DNA of 64,000 nucleotides from Lacihabitans sp. CCS-44 (GCF_024343735.1 NZ_RJUE01000066.1:62001-126000); one strand, 5' to 3'; shown: positions 8,402-16,615, numbered from the stretch's first letter. The notes: a model not told the origin generated them from the letters alone. Translations and numbers: made by a program.

Positions 8402-9327
8402 ATCAAAAGCTTTTTTCAAGAACGCTCCGATTGATGGGCAACAGATTTGTAATTACCTTGGCTGCTGATAATAGCACTCAAGGAGAATTACTAATAGATG
8501 AGGCCGTAAGTGAGATACAGAGAATTGAAAGCTTACTGACTACATTCTCGGAGAATAGCCAGACCAACCAAATAAACGAAAATGCTGGAATAAAGGCCGT
8601 AAAAGTAGATTTAGAGGTGTTTGAATTAATAGAAAGGGCCCAAAGAATTTCGGAATTGACAGATGGAGCCTTTGACCTGAGTTATGGTTCTTTAGACAAA
8701 CAATTCTGGAATTTCGACAAGGCCATGACTCAAATACCTGATCCTAAAACTGCCGAAGAAAAAGTCAAATTGATAAATTTTAAAAATATCATTTTAGATA
8801 AAACAGCAAGAACTGTTTTCTTGAAAGAAAAAGGAATGCGGATAGGTTTTGGAGGAATAGGCAAAGGATATGCGGCAGACAGGGCTGCTAATTTGCTCAA
8901 AAACAAAGGCGTAAAAACGGGAATTGTGAATGCAAGTGGAGACCTCATAACTTGGGGAAATCAGCCCAATGGTAAGCCATGGACTATTTCCTTAGCTCAT
9001 CCCGATCAACCGACACAAGCGTTTTCGGAATTGAATATCAGCAACTTAGCAGTAGCAACCTCTGGAAATTATGAAAAATTCGTAGTAATTGACGGTAAAA
9101 AATACTCGCATACTATCAATCCAAAAACGGGCTATCCAATTTCTGGAATAAAGAGCGTAAGTATTATTTGCCCGATTGCAGAACTTGCCGATGCCTTAGC
9201 TACTCCCGTTACCATTATGGGTGTAGAGGCTGGATTGAACCTCATAAATCAGTTAAAAGGTGTAGAGTGCGTGATAATTGATGATCACAACCATGTTTAT
9301 AAATCAGACAATATTAAAATCGACTAA
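8398..9327 (+). CDS. apbE: FAD:protein FMN transferase (ApbE family)
   Basis: A 309-residue enzyme of the family that attaches FMN from FAD to Ser/Thr of exported target proteins. Family marks visible are LMGNRFVIT at the start, DGAFDLSYGSL, IGFGGIGKGYAADRA, GIVNASGDLITWG, ATSGNYEKF, YSHTINPKTGYPISG and the metal-site Asp in LADALATPVTIMG. The start is a TTG at 8398 that overlaps the stop of the preceding gene (TTGA), because the next ATG (8434) would cut into the conserved first motif; no signal peptide is seen, unlike many ApbE proteins. The gene sits between a thioredoxin-like and a DUF4266 gene, so the target is probably encoded in this operon. Confidence 0.9.
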   Translation: MNQKLFSRTLRLMGNRFVITLAADNSTQGELLIDEAVSEIQRIESLLTTFSENSQTNQINENAGIKAVKVDLEVFELIERAQRISELTDGAFDLSYGSLDKQFWNFDKAMTQIPDPKTAEEKVKLINFKNIILDKTARTVFLKEKGMRIGFGGIGKGYAADRAANLLKNKGVKTGIVNASGDLITWGNQPNGKPWTISLAHPDQPTQAFSELNISNLAVATSGNYEKFVVIDGKKYSHTINPKTGYPISGIKSVSIICPIAELADALATPVTIMGVEAGLNLINQLKGVECVIIDDHNHVYKSDNIKID

Positions 9328-9328
9328 A

Positions 9329-9538
9329 ATGCGAAAAATGCTTTCAATCTTATTTTTGGCCTTGTCTTTTGGCTCATGTGTGAGTGTAAAGGAATACCAA
9401 AAAAGCAGAATAAACGACTCCGAAATGGAGTTGGCGAACAGAAAAGTAGAAAAATTTGAAACCAATTTTTATCTCTATCGTGAAGGTGCTGCTGGTGCCA
9501 ACGGCGGAAAAAGTGGTGGTGGATGTGGTTGTAATTAA
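9329..9538 (+). CDS. DUF4266 small lipoprotein with Gly-Cys-Gly-Cys tail
   Basis: A 69-residue exported protein. A hydrophobic signal ends in FGSC (C17, probable lipidation site), followed by a charged helix-like part and a Gly-rich C-terminus, REGAAGANGGKSGGGCGCN, with C66 and C68. This short architecture and the terminal GCGCN are the hallmark of DUF4266, usually encoded with DUF3570. The ATG at 9329 lies 1 bp after the ApbE stop; an upstream in-frame start at 9278 would place the signal sequence internally and was rejected. The tail may bind metal, be oxidised by the thioredoxin partner or be modified by ApbE; none of this is shown by sequence alone. Confidence 0.86.
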   Translation: MRKMLSILFLALSFGSCVSVKEYQKSRINDSEMELANRKVEKFETNFYLYREGAAGANGGKSGGGCGCN

Positions 9539-9585
9539 TCAAAAAACAAACCTAATCGGGCCATTATCAAACAATTAGAAATTAG

Positions 9586-10818
9586 ATGAAGAAAGTAATT
9601 ATAAGCATAGGCATATATTGTAGCGTAGTTTTGGGTGCCAATGCCCAAACCAAAACTCCTGAACTCAAATTAGAAGAAGCTAAAAAAGAAAAAACAGGCT
9701 TAAAAAGTTTGAAAATTGATGAGGTTAATTTGGTAAGTTCTTATTACACCCAAACCGGCAACAACTCTGCCATTACAGGTGGAATCGGTACAGAAAAGCT
9801 CTGGGATGCTGCCAATTCTCTAGATTTGAAGCTGTCGTTTACTGACAAAAAACTTAGAACTAACGCTGTAGTATTAGATGCCGCCATGGATTATTATTCA
9901 TCTGCCTCATCAGATATGATAGACTCTCGCTCTCTGTCTTCTGCATCTATGACTGACCTCCACTTCTACCCAACTGTGGCTTGGAGTAGAAAAGATGAAT
10001 CTAAACATAGCAATTTTGGGCTAAGTGCAGCGTATTCTACCGAATGGGACTATGAGTCTTTTGGAGGAAACATTAGCTACAGCAAAAGTTCTAAAGACAA
10101 CAATACGGAATTGAGCCTCAAAGCAGGTGCTTTTTTTGATAAATGGATGGCCATTTTGCCTTATGAACTTCGTCCAACTGCATATCCGTCTGGTGCTGAA
10201 GGGGATCAAGGGGGCATTGCTTTCAAAAACAGAAATTCCTACAATGCATCTATTGGAGTGTCCAGAGTAATTTCTAAAAGATTACAAATGATGCTGACTG
10301 TTGAACCTGCATTTCAAGAAGGCCTATTGAGTACTCCATTTCATAGAGTATATTTCACAAATAACACGCTAAAAGTAGAGAAATTACCTGGACAAAGAGC
10401 AAAATTACCGATGAGTGTTAGAGCCAACTATTTCATGGGTGATAGGGTGATTTTTAGGACTTTCTACCGATACTACACGGACTCTTGGGGCATGACCGCC
10501 CACACCGTCAGTGCCGAAACTTCTGTAAAAATCAACTCTTTTTTATCTTTTACGCCGCATTATAGATTCAATAGCCAAACGGCAGTAAAGTACTTTGCAG
10601 CTTATAAAAAGCATACTTTAGCCGAAGAATATTATACCAGCGACTACGACATTTCGGGATTCAACAGTGCATTTTGGGGTGCTGGGTTAAGAATTGCTCC
10701 TCCAGGAGGAATATTGGGTAACCGTTGGTGGAATTCGCTGGAAGTTAGATATGGACATTACAACCGTACAAATGGCATGGTTTCACATGTTATTTCATTG
10801 AGTACTAAGATTAAGTGA
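9586..10818 (+). CDS. DUF3570 outer-membrane beta-barrel protein
   Basis: A 410-residue exported protein with a cleavable signal (~1-20, ending GANAQ). The body alternates short amphipathic strands and turns and contains the DUF3570 features VNLVSSYYTQTGNNSAITGG near the start, a His/Tyr-rich middle and the strand LRIAPPGGILGNRWWNSLEV near the end, consistent with an outer-membrane barrel. Function is unknown for the family; it nearly always goes with DUF4266. It is last in the five-gene redox operon, 47 bp after the DUF4266 stop. It could be the pore or anchor through which the redox lipoproteins reach the surface, but that is a guess. Confidence 0.85.
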   Translation: MKKVIISIGIYCSVVLGANAQTKTPELKLEEAKKEKTGLKSLKIDEVNLVSSYYTQTGNNSAITGGIGTEKLWDAANSLDLKLSFTDKKLRTNAVVLDAAMDYYSSASSDMIDSRSLSSASMTDLHFYPTVAWSRKDESKHSNFGLSAAYSTEWDYESFGGNISYSKSSKDNNTELSLKAGAFFDKWMAILPYELRPTAYPSGAEGDQGGIAFKNRNSYNASIGVSRVISKRLQMMLTVEPAFQEGLLSTPFHRVYFTNNTLKVEKLPGQRAKLPMSVRANYFMGDRVIFRTFYRYYTDSWGMTAHTVSAETSVKINSFLSFTPHYRFNSQTAVKYFAAYKKHTLAEEYYTSDYDISGFNSAFWGAGLRIAPPGGILGNRWWNSLEVRYGHYNRTNGMVSHVISLSTKIK

Positions 10819-10825
10819 TCTCATT

Positions 10826-10883
10826 ACTGGTTATTGGTTGACTGGTTATTGGTTGACTGGTAGATTGGTTGACTGGTTATTTG
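10826..10883 (+). repeat. 15-bp tandem repeat
   Basis: The unit ACTGGTTATTGGTTG occurs twice exactly (10826-10840, 10841-10855), then as a 16-bp variant (10856-10871) and a truncated copy (10872-10883). It lies directly after the DUF3570 stop. Such arrays can change copy number by slippage. Confidence 0.9.
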
Positions 10884-10934
10884 ACACTGGGCGGTAGTTG
10901 AAGTGTGCTGCTGGTTATCAGGAAAAGCAAACAT

Positions 10935-10985
10935 CTTTCTTTTTAAAACTGGCGTTTTTTCAGGTCCGACTATCGTCTGACCGCT
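10935..10985 (+). repeat. Hairpin repeat, copy A
   Basis: About 51 bp beginning CTTTCTTTTTAAAACTGGCG and ending TCTGACCGCT. The inner part GGTCCGAC-TATC-GTCTGACC folds as an 8-bp stem with one mismatch and a TATC loop. Copies B (11009-11060) and C (11139-11179) follow. Confidence 0.88.
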
Positions 10986-11008
10986 TCCTTGACAGAAAAT
11001 GTTAAGTT

Positions 11009-11060
11009 CTTTCTTTTTAAAACTGGCGTTTTTTCAGGTTCGACTAGTGTTAGGCTGCTT
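11009..11060 (+). repeat. Hairpin repeat, copy B
   Basis: Same 5' half as copy A, but the hairpin half has diverged (loop TAGT instead of TATC, and changes in both arms). The changed bases still largely pair when G-T pairs are allowed. Confidence 0.82.
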
Positions 11061-11094
11061 ATAGAATAAAGATTTGCCAAATATTAACAAAAAA

Positions 11095-11136
11095 CCTTGC
11101 GAGCTTTGCGAAAAACCTTTGGGGCCTTTGCGTTAA
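11095..11136 (-). repeat. ACCGC/GCGGT-type dispersed repeat, partial copy
   Basis: Contains CCTTGCGAGCTTTGCG and CCTTTGCGTTAAA, the same word set as the copies at 29811, 39681, 44803 and 54541. It sits between hairpin repeat copies B and C. Confidence 0.65.
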
Positions 11137-11138
11137 AA

Positions 11139-11179
11139 AAAAACTGGCGTTTTTCAGGTCCGACTATCGTCTGACCGCT
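11139..11179 (+). repeat. Hairpin repeat, copy C
   Basis: Starts at AAAACTGGCG and has the same hairpin half as copy A (GGTCCGACTATCGTCTGACC), one T shorter in the T-run. It ends 19 bp before the LytTR stop codon. Confidence 0.85.
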
Positions 11180-11198
11180 GTGGATACTACACAAACAA

Positions 11199-11939
11199 CT
11201 ATCCCCCAATCTGCCTTTTATCTATCATTTCTCTGAAGGCTTTTTTGTATGTATCTGAAATCGGAATTGTAGATTTGTTTATTACCAATCTATCTTTTTC
11301 TATTTCTTCAATGGCCGCAAATGCAATTATAAAACTATTGTGAACCCTTATAAACCTATCACTCGGTAATGAAGCCTCAAGTGATTTCATAGTTTGAAGA
11401 GAAATTATCTTTTTTTGAGGTGTATATATGCACACATAGTCTTTCAAGCCTTCTATATACAGAATATCTGAGAGATTGATTTTTATGAGTTTTGTTCCGT
11501 CTTTTACAAAAATATAGTCCTGATTTGGAGCAGATTGAACTTCCTGAATGACTGTGGTAATTGACTGAGAAACATTGCCGTCCAATCTCGCAATTCCCTT
11601 TTCTACGGCTTTCAAAAAACGCTCAAAACTGATGGGTTTCAAAAGATAATCGTACACTTCGAGTTCGTAACCCTCTAGAGCATACTCCGAATATGCTGTG
11701 GTAAGAATAATCAGAGGCTTGGTTTTCAATAATTTAAGGAGAGTGATACCCGTTACCTCTGGCATTTGAATATCAGAAAAAAGAACATCTACTGGATTTT
11801 CTCTTAAATACTCAAGGGCATCCAATGCATTCGAAAACGATTGTTTGAGTTCCAACCTTGGCACTTTAGAGATATAGGCCGACAGGAGATTGCGTGCAAG
11901 TGGCTCATCTTCAACAATAATACAGCTATAAGGGGTCAT
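11199..11939 (-). CDS. LytTR family response regulator
   Basis: A 246-residue DNA-binding response regulator. The receiver domain (~1-120) has the acidic pocket VEDEP, the phosphoacceptor Asp in DVLFSDIQMP (~D56), the Thr in ILTTAYSEYALEGYE and the Lys in YLLKPISFERFLKA. The C-terminal half is a LytTR domain (DYIFVKDGTKLIKI, YIEGLKDYVCIYT, FIRVHNSFII). It pairs with the LytS-type kinase encoded 2 bp upstream. The divergent TonB-dependent receptor is a plausible target. Such pairs are common regulators of surface and uptake genes in this phylum, but the signal is unknown. Confidence 0.93.
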   Translation of the reverse strand: MTPYSCIIVEDEPLARNLLSAYISKVPRLELKQSFSNALDALEYLRENPVDVLFSDIQMPEVTGITLLKLLKTKPLIILTTAYSEYALEGYELEVYDYLLKPISFERFLKAVEKGIARLDGNVSQSITTVIQEVQSAPNQDYIFVKDGTKLIKINLSDILYIEGLKDYVCIYTPQKKIISLQTMKSLEASLPSDRFIRVHNSFIIAFAAIEEIEKDRLVINKSTIPISDTYKKAFREMIDKRQIGG

Positions 11940-11941
11940 TT

Positions 11942-12985
11942 CTAAAGGTCAATTTTCAACGAAACTTCATAAGTATGGTCGGTTTCGGTCTGCTCCATAA
12001 TGTATTTATCGGGGTAGCTCAACTCCAACCTTCGCTTCACATTTTGCAGGCCAATTCCTGACTTTTCCAAAATAGAATCTTTGGGCAATTTACTGTTTTT
12101 GACCTTATAAACAATACTTTTAGGGAGTATTTCAACGGAAAGCTCGACATAAGAACCTTTGAAATTATTGCTTACACCGTGCTTAAAAGCGTTCTCAAGA
12201 AAGGTAATTAATATCAAAGGTACAATCTGCACAGTTTTAGGATTACCGATTACATCAAAAGTCACCGGTACTTGATTGTCTAATCGCAACTTTTCGAGAC
12301 TGATGTAGTTTTCCATATAAGCCAATTCTTTTTCTAATGAAACCAGCGGATGATTGGACTCATATAACATGTAACGCATCATTTGCGAGAGTTTTTCTAT
12401 GACCTCGGTGGTATTTGGAGAGTTTACGGTGGCCAAATAGTACAGATTATTAAGTGTATTGAAAAGAAAATGCGGGTTAATCTGGGCTTTCAAAAATCTT
12501 AATTCCGACACAAGTTTTTCATTTTCTACTTCCTTCTTTTTAGACTCCAAAGCAAACCAATCCTCCACAAACTTGAGCATACCTACAAAAATCGTTATAA
12601 AAAGCGTTACGGCTGTGTGTTGAAATATAAATTTCCCGGTATTCATAAAACCCTTTCCTTGTTCTATAAACTCTGAGTATAAAAATCTTTTAAACGAAAT
12701 ATGCAAGAAAACAACTATTACGAAAGGCACAAAAAACTCAAACAGATACTTCCAAATATTCTTGTGTTTAAGAAACCTGGGTAACCAAATGAAATAATTG
12801 AGATAACTGGCCGTACCCATAAAAAAGACATGTGACAAGGCATCAACGAGTGCCCGACCGATATTGATGTCGTCTTTATGTCTAAAAAAAGTAATCTGAT
12901 AAAAGAAAAAAGAGAAATATAGACACCAAAAAGAAAGGTGCATCACAAGTACTCTTTTGTTTGAAAATATTGCTTTAGTCTGCAT
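11942..12985 (-). CDS. LytS-type membrane sensor histidine kinase
   Basis: A 347-residue kinase. Four hydrophobic segments occupy roughly residues 12-140, followed by a short coiled coil and the His_kinase domain with the phosphoacceptor H172 in QINPHFLFNTLNNLYYLA. The ATP site is visible as PLILITFLENAFKHG (N-box) and SGIGLQNVKRRLEL (G-box). It should phosphorylate the LytTR regulator encoded 2 bp downstream. No separate periplasmic sensor domain is present, so sensing is probably within the membrane. Confidence 0.92.
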   Translation of the reverse strand: MQTKAIFSNKRVLVMHLSFWCLYFSFFFYQITFFRHKDDINIGRALVDALSHVFFMGTASYLNYFIWLPRFLKHKNIWKYLFEFFVPFVIVVFLHISFKRFLYSEFIEQGKGFMNTGKFIFQHTAVTLFITIFVGMLKFVEDWFALESKKKEVENEKLVSELRFLKAQINPHFLFNTLNNLYYLATVNSPNTTEVIEKLSQMMRYMLYESNHPLVSLEKELAYMENYISLEKLRLDNQVPVTFDVIGNPKTVQIVPLILITFLENAFKHGVSNNFKGSYVELSVEILPKSIVYKVKNSKLPKDSILEKSGIGLQNVKRRLELSYPDKYIMEQTETDHTYEVSLKIDL

Positions 12986-13262
12986 TTATCTAGGTTATTA
13001 ACATTCAATATTACGGTGATTTTGAAGATATTATCTCATAAAACCTACTGTTTTATATATCTCGGCCTATATGTTCTACAAATGGGCTTTTTGGCTCGAA
13101 GATTGGCATTATTCGTCTAAAAGCAGTCAAAAGTTGGAAAACACACCATATTGTCGAATTATTAGCCCTTTTGGTCTATTGCTCACAAATGTTCTTAAAC
13201 TTCTATCTTTATTTTGTGTCATTATTCCACCGAAAGACATAAATCATTTAAAAAAAAACAAA

Positions 13263-15806
13263 ATGAAAAAGATTTTATTGACAGTATTGATTGGCCTTGG
13301 ATTTAATGCAACATTTGCACAGTTTGGCCCTCCGGGTGGCGGAGGCGGTGGAGGAATGGGAAGACCTGGCGGCAACGAAAACGGAAGACCATCAGGAAAT
13401 ACCCAGAAACCTGCAACACTTGACCTTGAGGCCAATGTGCCTAAAGGAAACTCAAAAATATCGGGTAATGTAGTAGATGACGCAGTAACTACGGCTGTAG
13501 AATTTGCTAACATAGCATTGATAAACCCAGTAACCAAAAAACCTGTGGATGGCACAATGGCTGACGAGAAAGGTTTCTTCTCCATGAAACGGGTAGCCGC
13601 TGGTACTTATAATATTCAAATATCTTTTATCGGCTTTGACAATAAAATAATAGAGAAAGTTGTCGTAGAAAAAGGCAAAGATGTTGAATTGGGCGTTATA
13701 AAGCTTAAACAAAGTGCCAAACAACTGGACGAGTTGGTGGTAAGCGGACAAGCCGCCATGATAGAAGAAAAAGTGGACAGATTGGTTTACAATGCCGAAA
13801 AAGACCTCTCAGCCAAAGGCGGCGATGCGTCGGATATACTTAAAAATGTACCCATGTTGAGCGTAGACTTGGAAGGTAATGTTTCCCTAAGAGGAAGTGA
13901 AAACATCAGAGTGTTGATCAACAACAAACCTTCAACAATTGTAGCGAGCAGTATAGCAGATGCCTTGAAAATGATTCCAGCAGACATTATCAAAAGTGTG
14001 GAAGTAATAACTTCACCATCTGCCAAATATGATGCCGAAGGCTCTGCGGGTATTATCAACATTATTACCAAAAAATCTTCTTTGCAAGGTTTAAACCTTA
14101 ATATAGACTCAGGCGTAGGTTTGAGAGGGTCTAATCTTGGCCTAAACGGAAACTTCCGTAAGGGCAAGCTAGGTATTACACTTGGTGGTTTTGGTAGAGC
14201 ATTTTATAATAAATCTGCAGGCGAAACAAGTCAGTTGCTGAAAAGCACAGGCGTTAGCACAGAGCAAAACCAAGACGGAAACCATTTTGGTATGTTCGGC
14301 AGATATAATATAGGCCTAGACTATGACTTGGCGAAAAACCAATCTTTGTCTGGAACTTTAGCATTCGGCTTACGTAGCTTTGACAGAGACCAAGTCTTAA
14401 ATTCTTCTAGTTTCCTAAATGGTTCTTTGCTTAATTCGTCTATCAGAGATATATCTTCTGTAGACAGATCAAACTCTATGGACGCCAATATTGACTACAT
14501 CAGAACCTTTAAGCCTGGCCAAGAATGGTCGGTATCGACACAGTTTAGCCAGAATAAATTGATTAACAATTTTGACTCTGACCTTTTGAGTATTTCAAAC
14601 GAAATATTGAGCAGACAAAAAAATATCAACGATAACCTAAACACCGAAATCACTTTGCAATCAGATTATGTAAGTCCAATTGGCAAAAAACAACAGATTG
14701 AATTCGGTGCAAAAGGTGTATTTAGAACCGTAGAAAGTGAGTTTGAATATCTTTTGGCAAACCCTACTGGAAGCTTTAGCAGCGATGCAAGAAATCCTTC
14801 AGGATATCTTAATTACTCGCAAAACGTAATGGCAGCCTATGCTTCGTATTTGTTCTCAACCAAAAAGAAATTCAATTTTAAGGTAGGAGCAAGATACGAA
14901 TACACCGAAATAACTGCTGATGACTCAAGAGGAGCCATAGAAATACCTGCCTACTCTAACTTGGTACCGAGTTTTAATGTTTCCAAATCCATAAAGGCTA
15001 CTACTTACAAGTTGGGATATAACAGAAGAATACAAAGACCTGGATTACAACAGCTCAACCCTAACATAAACTTGGTGAATCCGTTAAATATAAGCTACGG
15101 TAACTCAAGCTTAAATCCAGAATTGACAGATAACGTGGAGTTTAGCATAAGCAAAAGCATCAAAAAATCATATTTGACAGTTTCGCTTTTTGCTCGTCAA
15201 TCTAACAATTCCATAACAAGAGTAAGTTTTGCATCTGATTCTATTCCAGGTGCTATTGTGACTACTTTCGAAAACATCGGAAAAGAGCAAACTTTGGGTA
15301 CCAACGTTTTCGGAAACGTTATTTTATCATCAAACTGGACACTTAATGGTGGTGTGGATGTGTATTACAGATATTTGGAAGGTTTCCAAACTGGCTTAAC
15401 TGGCATATCAGAAAAAGTTAGCAACGACGGCATAGTGTTGAGCGGAAGATTAATGTCCAACCTAAAAATGAAAAAAGGCTGGGCCATGCAAGCCGGTGGT
15501 GGTATGAGAGGCAACAACATAAACCTACAAGGAACACAAGGCGGCATGGGTATGTACTCATTGGGTGTCAGAAAGGATTTCGGCAAAAAAGCCAGCCTTG
15601 GTATGGCTGCAGAAAACTTCTTTGGAGGTATGGTAATGAGAAACTCAACAGATACACCCGTGATTTTCCAAAAGTCGGTGAATTACATGTACAATTCGAA
15701 CATAAAAGCGACGTTTAGCTATAAAATAGGAAACATGAGGTTTGTAGCAGACAAGAAAAAAGTTAAAAACGACGACGTGAAAAGCGGTGGTGGAGACGAG
15801 AATTAA
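13263..15806 (+). CDS. TonB-dependent receptor, outer-membrane beta-barrel family
   Basis: An 847-residue outer-membrane receptor. A signal peptide (~1-20, ending TFAQ) leads into a Gly/Pro-rich stretch (GPPGGGGGGGMGRPGG), a carboxypeptidase-regulatory-like domain (~60-145), a plug-like domain with GGDASDILKNVPMLSVD, VEVITSPSAKYDAEGSAGII and NIITKK, and a C-terminal OMP_b-brl_3-type barrel. Unlike SusC proteins it has no adjacent SusD. The ATG at 13263 is preferred to an in-frame start at 13071 because the signal sequence begins there. It diverges from the LytS/LytTR pair, which may control it. The ligand is unknown; Gly-rich members of this group are often linked to metal or peptide uptake, a weak inference. 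Confidence 0.88.
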   Translation: MKKILLTVLIGLGFNATFAQFGPPGGGGGGGMGRPGGNENGRPSGNTQKPATLDLEANVPKGNSKISGNVVDDAVTTAVEFANIALINPVTKKPVDGTMADEKGFFSMKRVAAGTYNIQISFIGFDNKIIEKVVVEKGKDVELGVIKLKQSAKQLDELVVSGQAAMIEEKVDRLVYNAEKDLSAKGGDASDILKNVPMLSVDLEGNVSLRGSENIRVLINNKPSTIVASSIADALKMIPADIIKSVEVITSPSAKYDAEGSAGIINIITKKSSLQGLNLNIDSGVGLRGSNLGLNGNFRKGKLGITLGGFGRAFYNKSAGETSQLLKSTGVSTEQNQDGNHFGMFGRYNIGLDYDLAKNQSLSGTLAFGLRSFDRDQVLNSSSFLNGSLLNSSIRDISSVDRSNSMDANIDYIRTFKPGQEWSVSTQFSQNKLINNFDSDLLSISNEILSRQKNINDNLNTEITLQSDYVSPIGKKQQIEFGAKGVFRTVESEFEYLLANPTGSFSSDARNPSGYLNYSQNVMAAYASYLFSTKKKFNFKVGARYEYTEITADDSRGAIEIPAYSNLVPSFNVSKSIKATTYKLGYNRRIQRPGLQQLNPNINLVNPLNISYGNSSLNPELTDNVEFSISKSIKKSYLTVSLFARQSNNSITRVSFASDSIPGAIVTTFENIGKEQTLGTNVFGNVILSSNWTLNGGVDVYYRYLEGFQTGLTGISEKVSNDGIVLSGRLMSNLKMKKGWAMQAGGGMRGNNINLQGTQGGMGMYSLGVRKDFGKKASLGMAAENFFGGMVMRNSTDTPVIFQKSVNYMYNSNIKATFSYKIGNMRFVADKKKVKNDDVKSGGGDEN

Positions 15807-15814
15807 TGACATTA

Positions 15815-15851
15815 ATTAGCAAATCTATATGTTAAAGATTTGCTAATTTTT
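15815..15851 (+). terminator. Rho-independent terminator after the receptor gene
   Basis: Perfect 12-bp stem ATTAGCAAATCT / AGATTTGCTAAT with a 9-base loop and a following T-rich run, 9 bp after the receptor stop. Confidence 0.85.
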
Positions 15852-15934
15852 AAAATCTCTAGCAACCAATTCAAATTTAAACCGTATTCTTATAATTCAA
15901 TTATATAATTTCTAATCTAAAATTTATTTCTAAA

Positions 15935-16498
15935 ATGAAAAAAATCAGTCTTTTGGCAATCGCACTTTTCACTACAATTGCCGTTTCAGCCCAAAAATGG
16001 ACCCTAGACAAAGCACACTCAAAGTTGACTTTCACGGTTACGCACCTTTTGATGTCAGAAGTTGACGGTGTTTTCAAATCTTTTGACGCCAGCATTACAT
16101 CTTCAAAAGAAGATTTTTCTGATGCCGAATTTGAGCTTACAGCAGACTTGACTAAAGTAACCACCAACAATGACATGCGTGATGGACACTTACAAAAAGA
16201 AGATATGTTCGACACTGCTAAGCACCCTACAATGACTTTTAAAAGCACAGGAATCAAAAGCACAGGAGGAAACAAATATGCACTTTCGGGTAACTTGACC
16301 ATGAAAGGTGTTACTAAGCCTGTTACATTGAACCTTACTAAACTTGGAACTGGAACAAACCGTCAAGGAAAGAAATTGGTAGGTTTTAAAGCAACAGGTA
16401 CTATAAAAAGAACAGACTTTGGTGTAGGTGCTATGCCGGGTGCTGTTGTTGCTGAAGACGTAGAATTGACAGCAAGTGGTGAGTTCGCTTTGAATTAA
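15935..16498 (+). CDS. YceI family periplasmic lipocalin-like protein
   Basis: A 187-residue exported protein with a signal peptide (1-19, ending VSAQ) and the YceI beta-barrel: WTLDKAHSKLTFTVTH, DASITSSKEDF, DGHLQKEDMFDTAKHPTMTF and LSGNLTMKGVTKPVTL are all family phrases. YceI proteins bind polyisoprenoid-like lipids in a lipocalin pocket. It is monocistronic, with terminators on both sides. Confidence 0.94.
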   Translation: MKKISLLAIALFTTIAVSAQKWTLDKAHSKLTFTVTHLLMSEVDGVFKSFDASITSSKEDFSDAEFELTADLTKVTTNNDMRDGHLQKEDMFDTAKHPTMTFKSTGIKSTGGNKYALSGNLTMKGVTKPVTLNLTKLGTGTNRQGKKLVGFKATGTIKRTDFGVGAMPGAVVAEDVELTASGEFALN

Positions 16499-16528
16499 GG
16501 TTGGGGTAAAAGTGATATAGATAAAAGG

Positions 16529-16557
16529 CAGTCTCTCGAAAGAGGGGCTGTTTTTTT
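16529..16557 (+). terminator. Rho-independent terminator after yceI
   Basis: CAGTCTCTC-GAAA-GAGGGGCTG forms a 9-bp stem (two G-T pairs) with a GAAA tetraloop, followed by seven T. Confidence 0.92.
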
Positions 16558-16583
16558 GTGTTTACGCTTTTCTGATTCAAATA

Positions 16584-16615
16584 TTTGCTGACCAAAAAAC
16601 CTATAGCTATTTTTG
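16584..16615 (+). promoter_or_regulatory. Bacteroidota-type promoter for the SWIM gene
   Basis: TTTG (16584-16587), a 20-bp spacer and TATTTTTG (16608-16615) match the phylum consensus TTTG-N19~21-TAnnTTTG. A start of transcription ~7 bp later would give a leader of about 13 bases before the ATG at 16635. Confidence 0.72.

Larger units (their letters stand above)
10819..11198. other. Repeat-rich intergenic region
   Basis: This 380-bp spacer between the convergent DUF3570 and LytTR genes has no ORF. It is filled by a 15-bp tandem repeat, three copies of a ~45-bp hairpin-forming repeat and one copy of the GCAAAG-type dispersed repeat, listed separately. I saw no conventional terminator with a T-run for either flanking gene. 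Confidence 0.75.

Noticed and set aside
10826-11179. Repeats resembling a CRISPR array
   Set aside because: Units differ in length and class, spacing is irregular, there are no unique spacers of even length, and no cas gene is present.
13071-13262. N-terminal extension of the TonB-dependent receptor
   Set aside because: The extra 64 residues precede a clear signal peptide beginning at 13263.
13244-13585. 113-codon minus-strand ORF with Pro-rich sequence
   Set aside because: It is the antisense of the Gly-rich start of the TonB-dependent receptor; the Pro run mirrors the Gly run.
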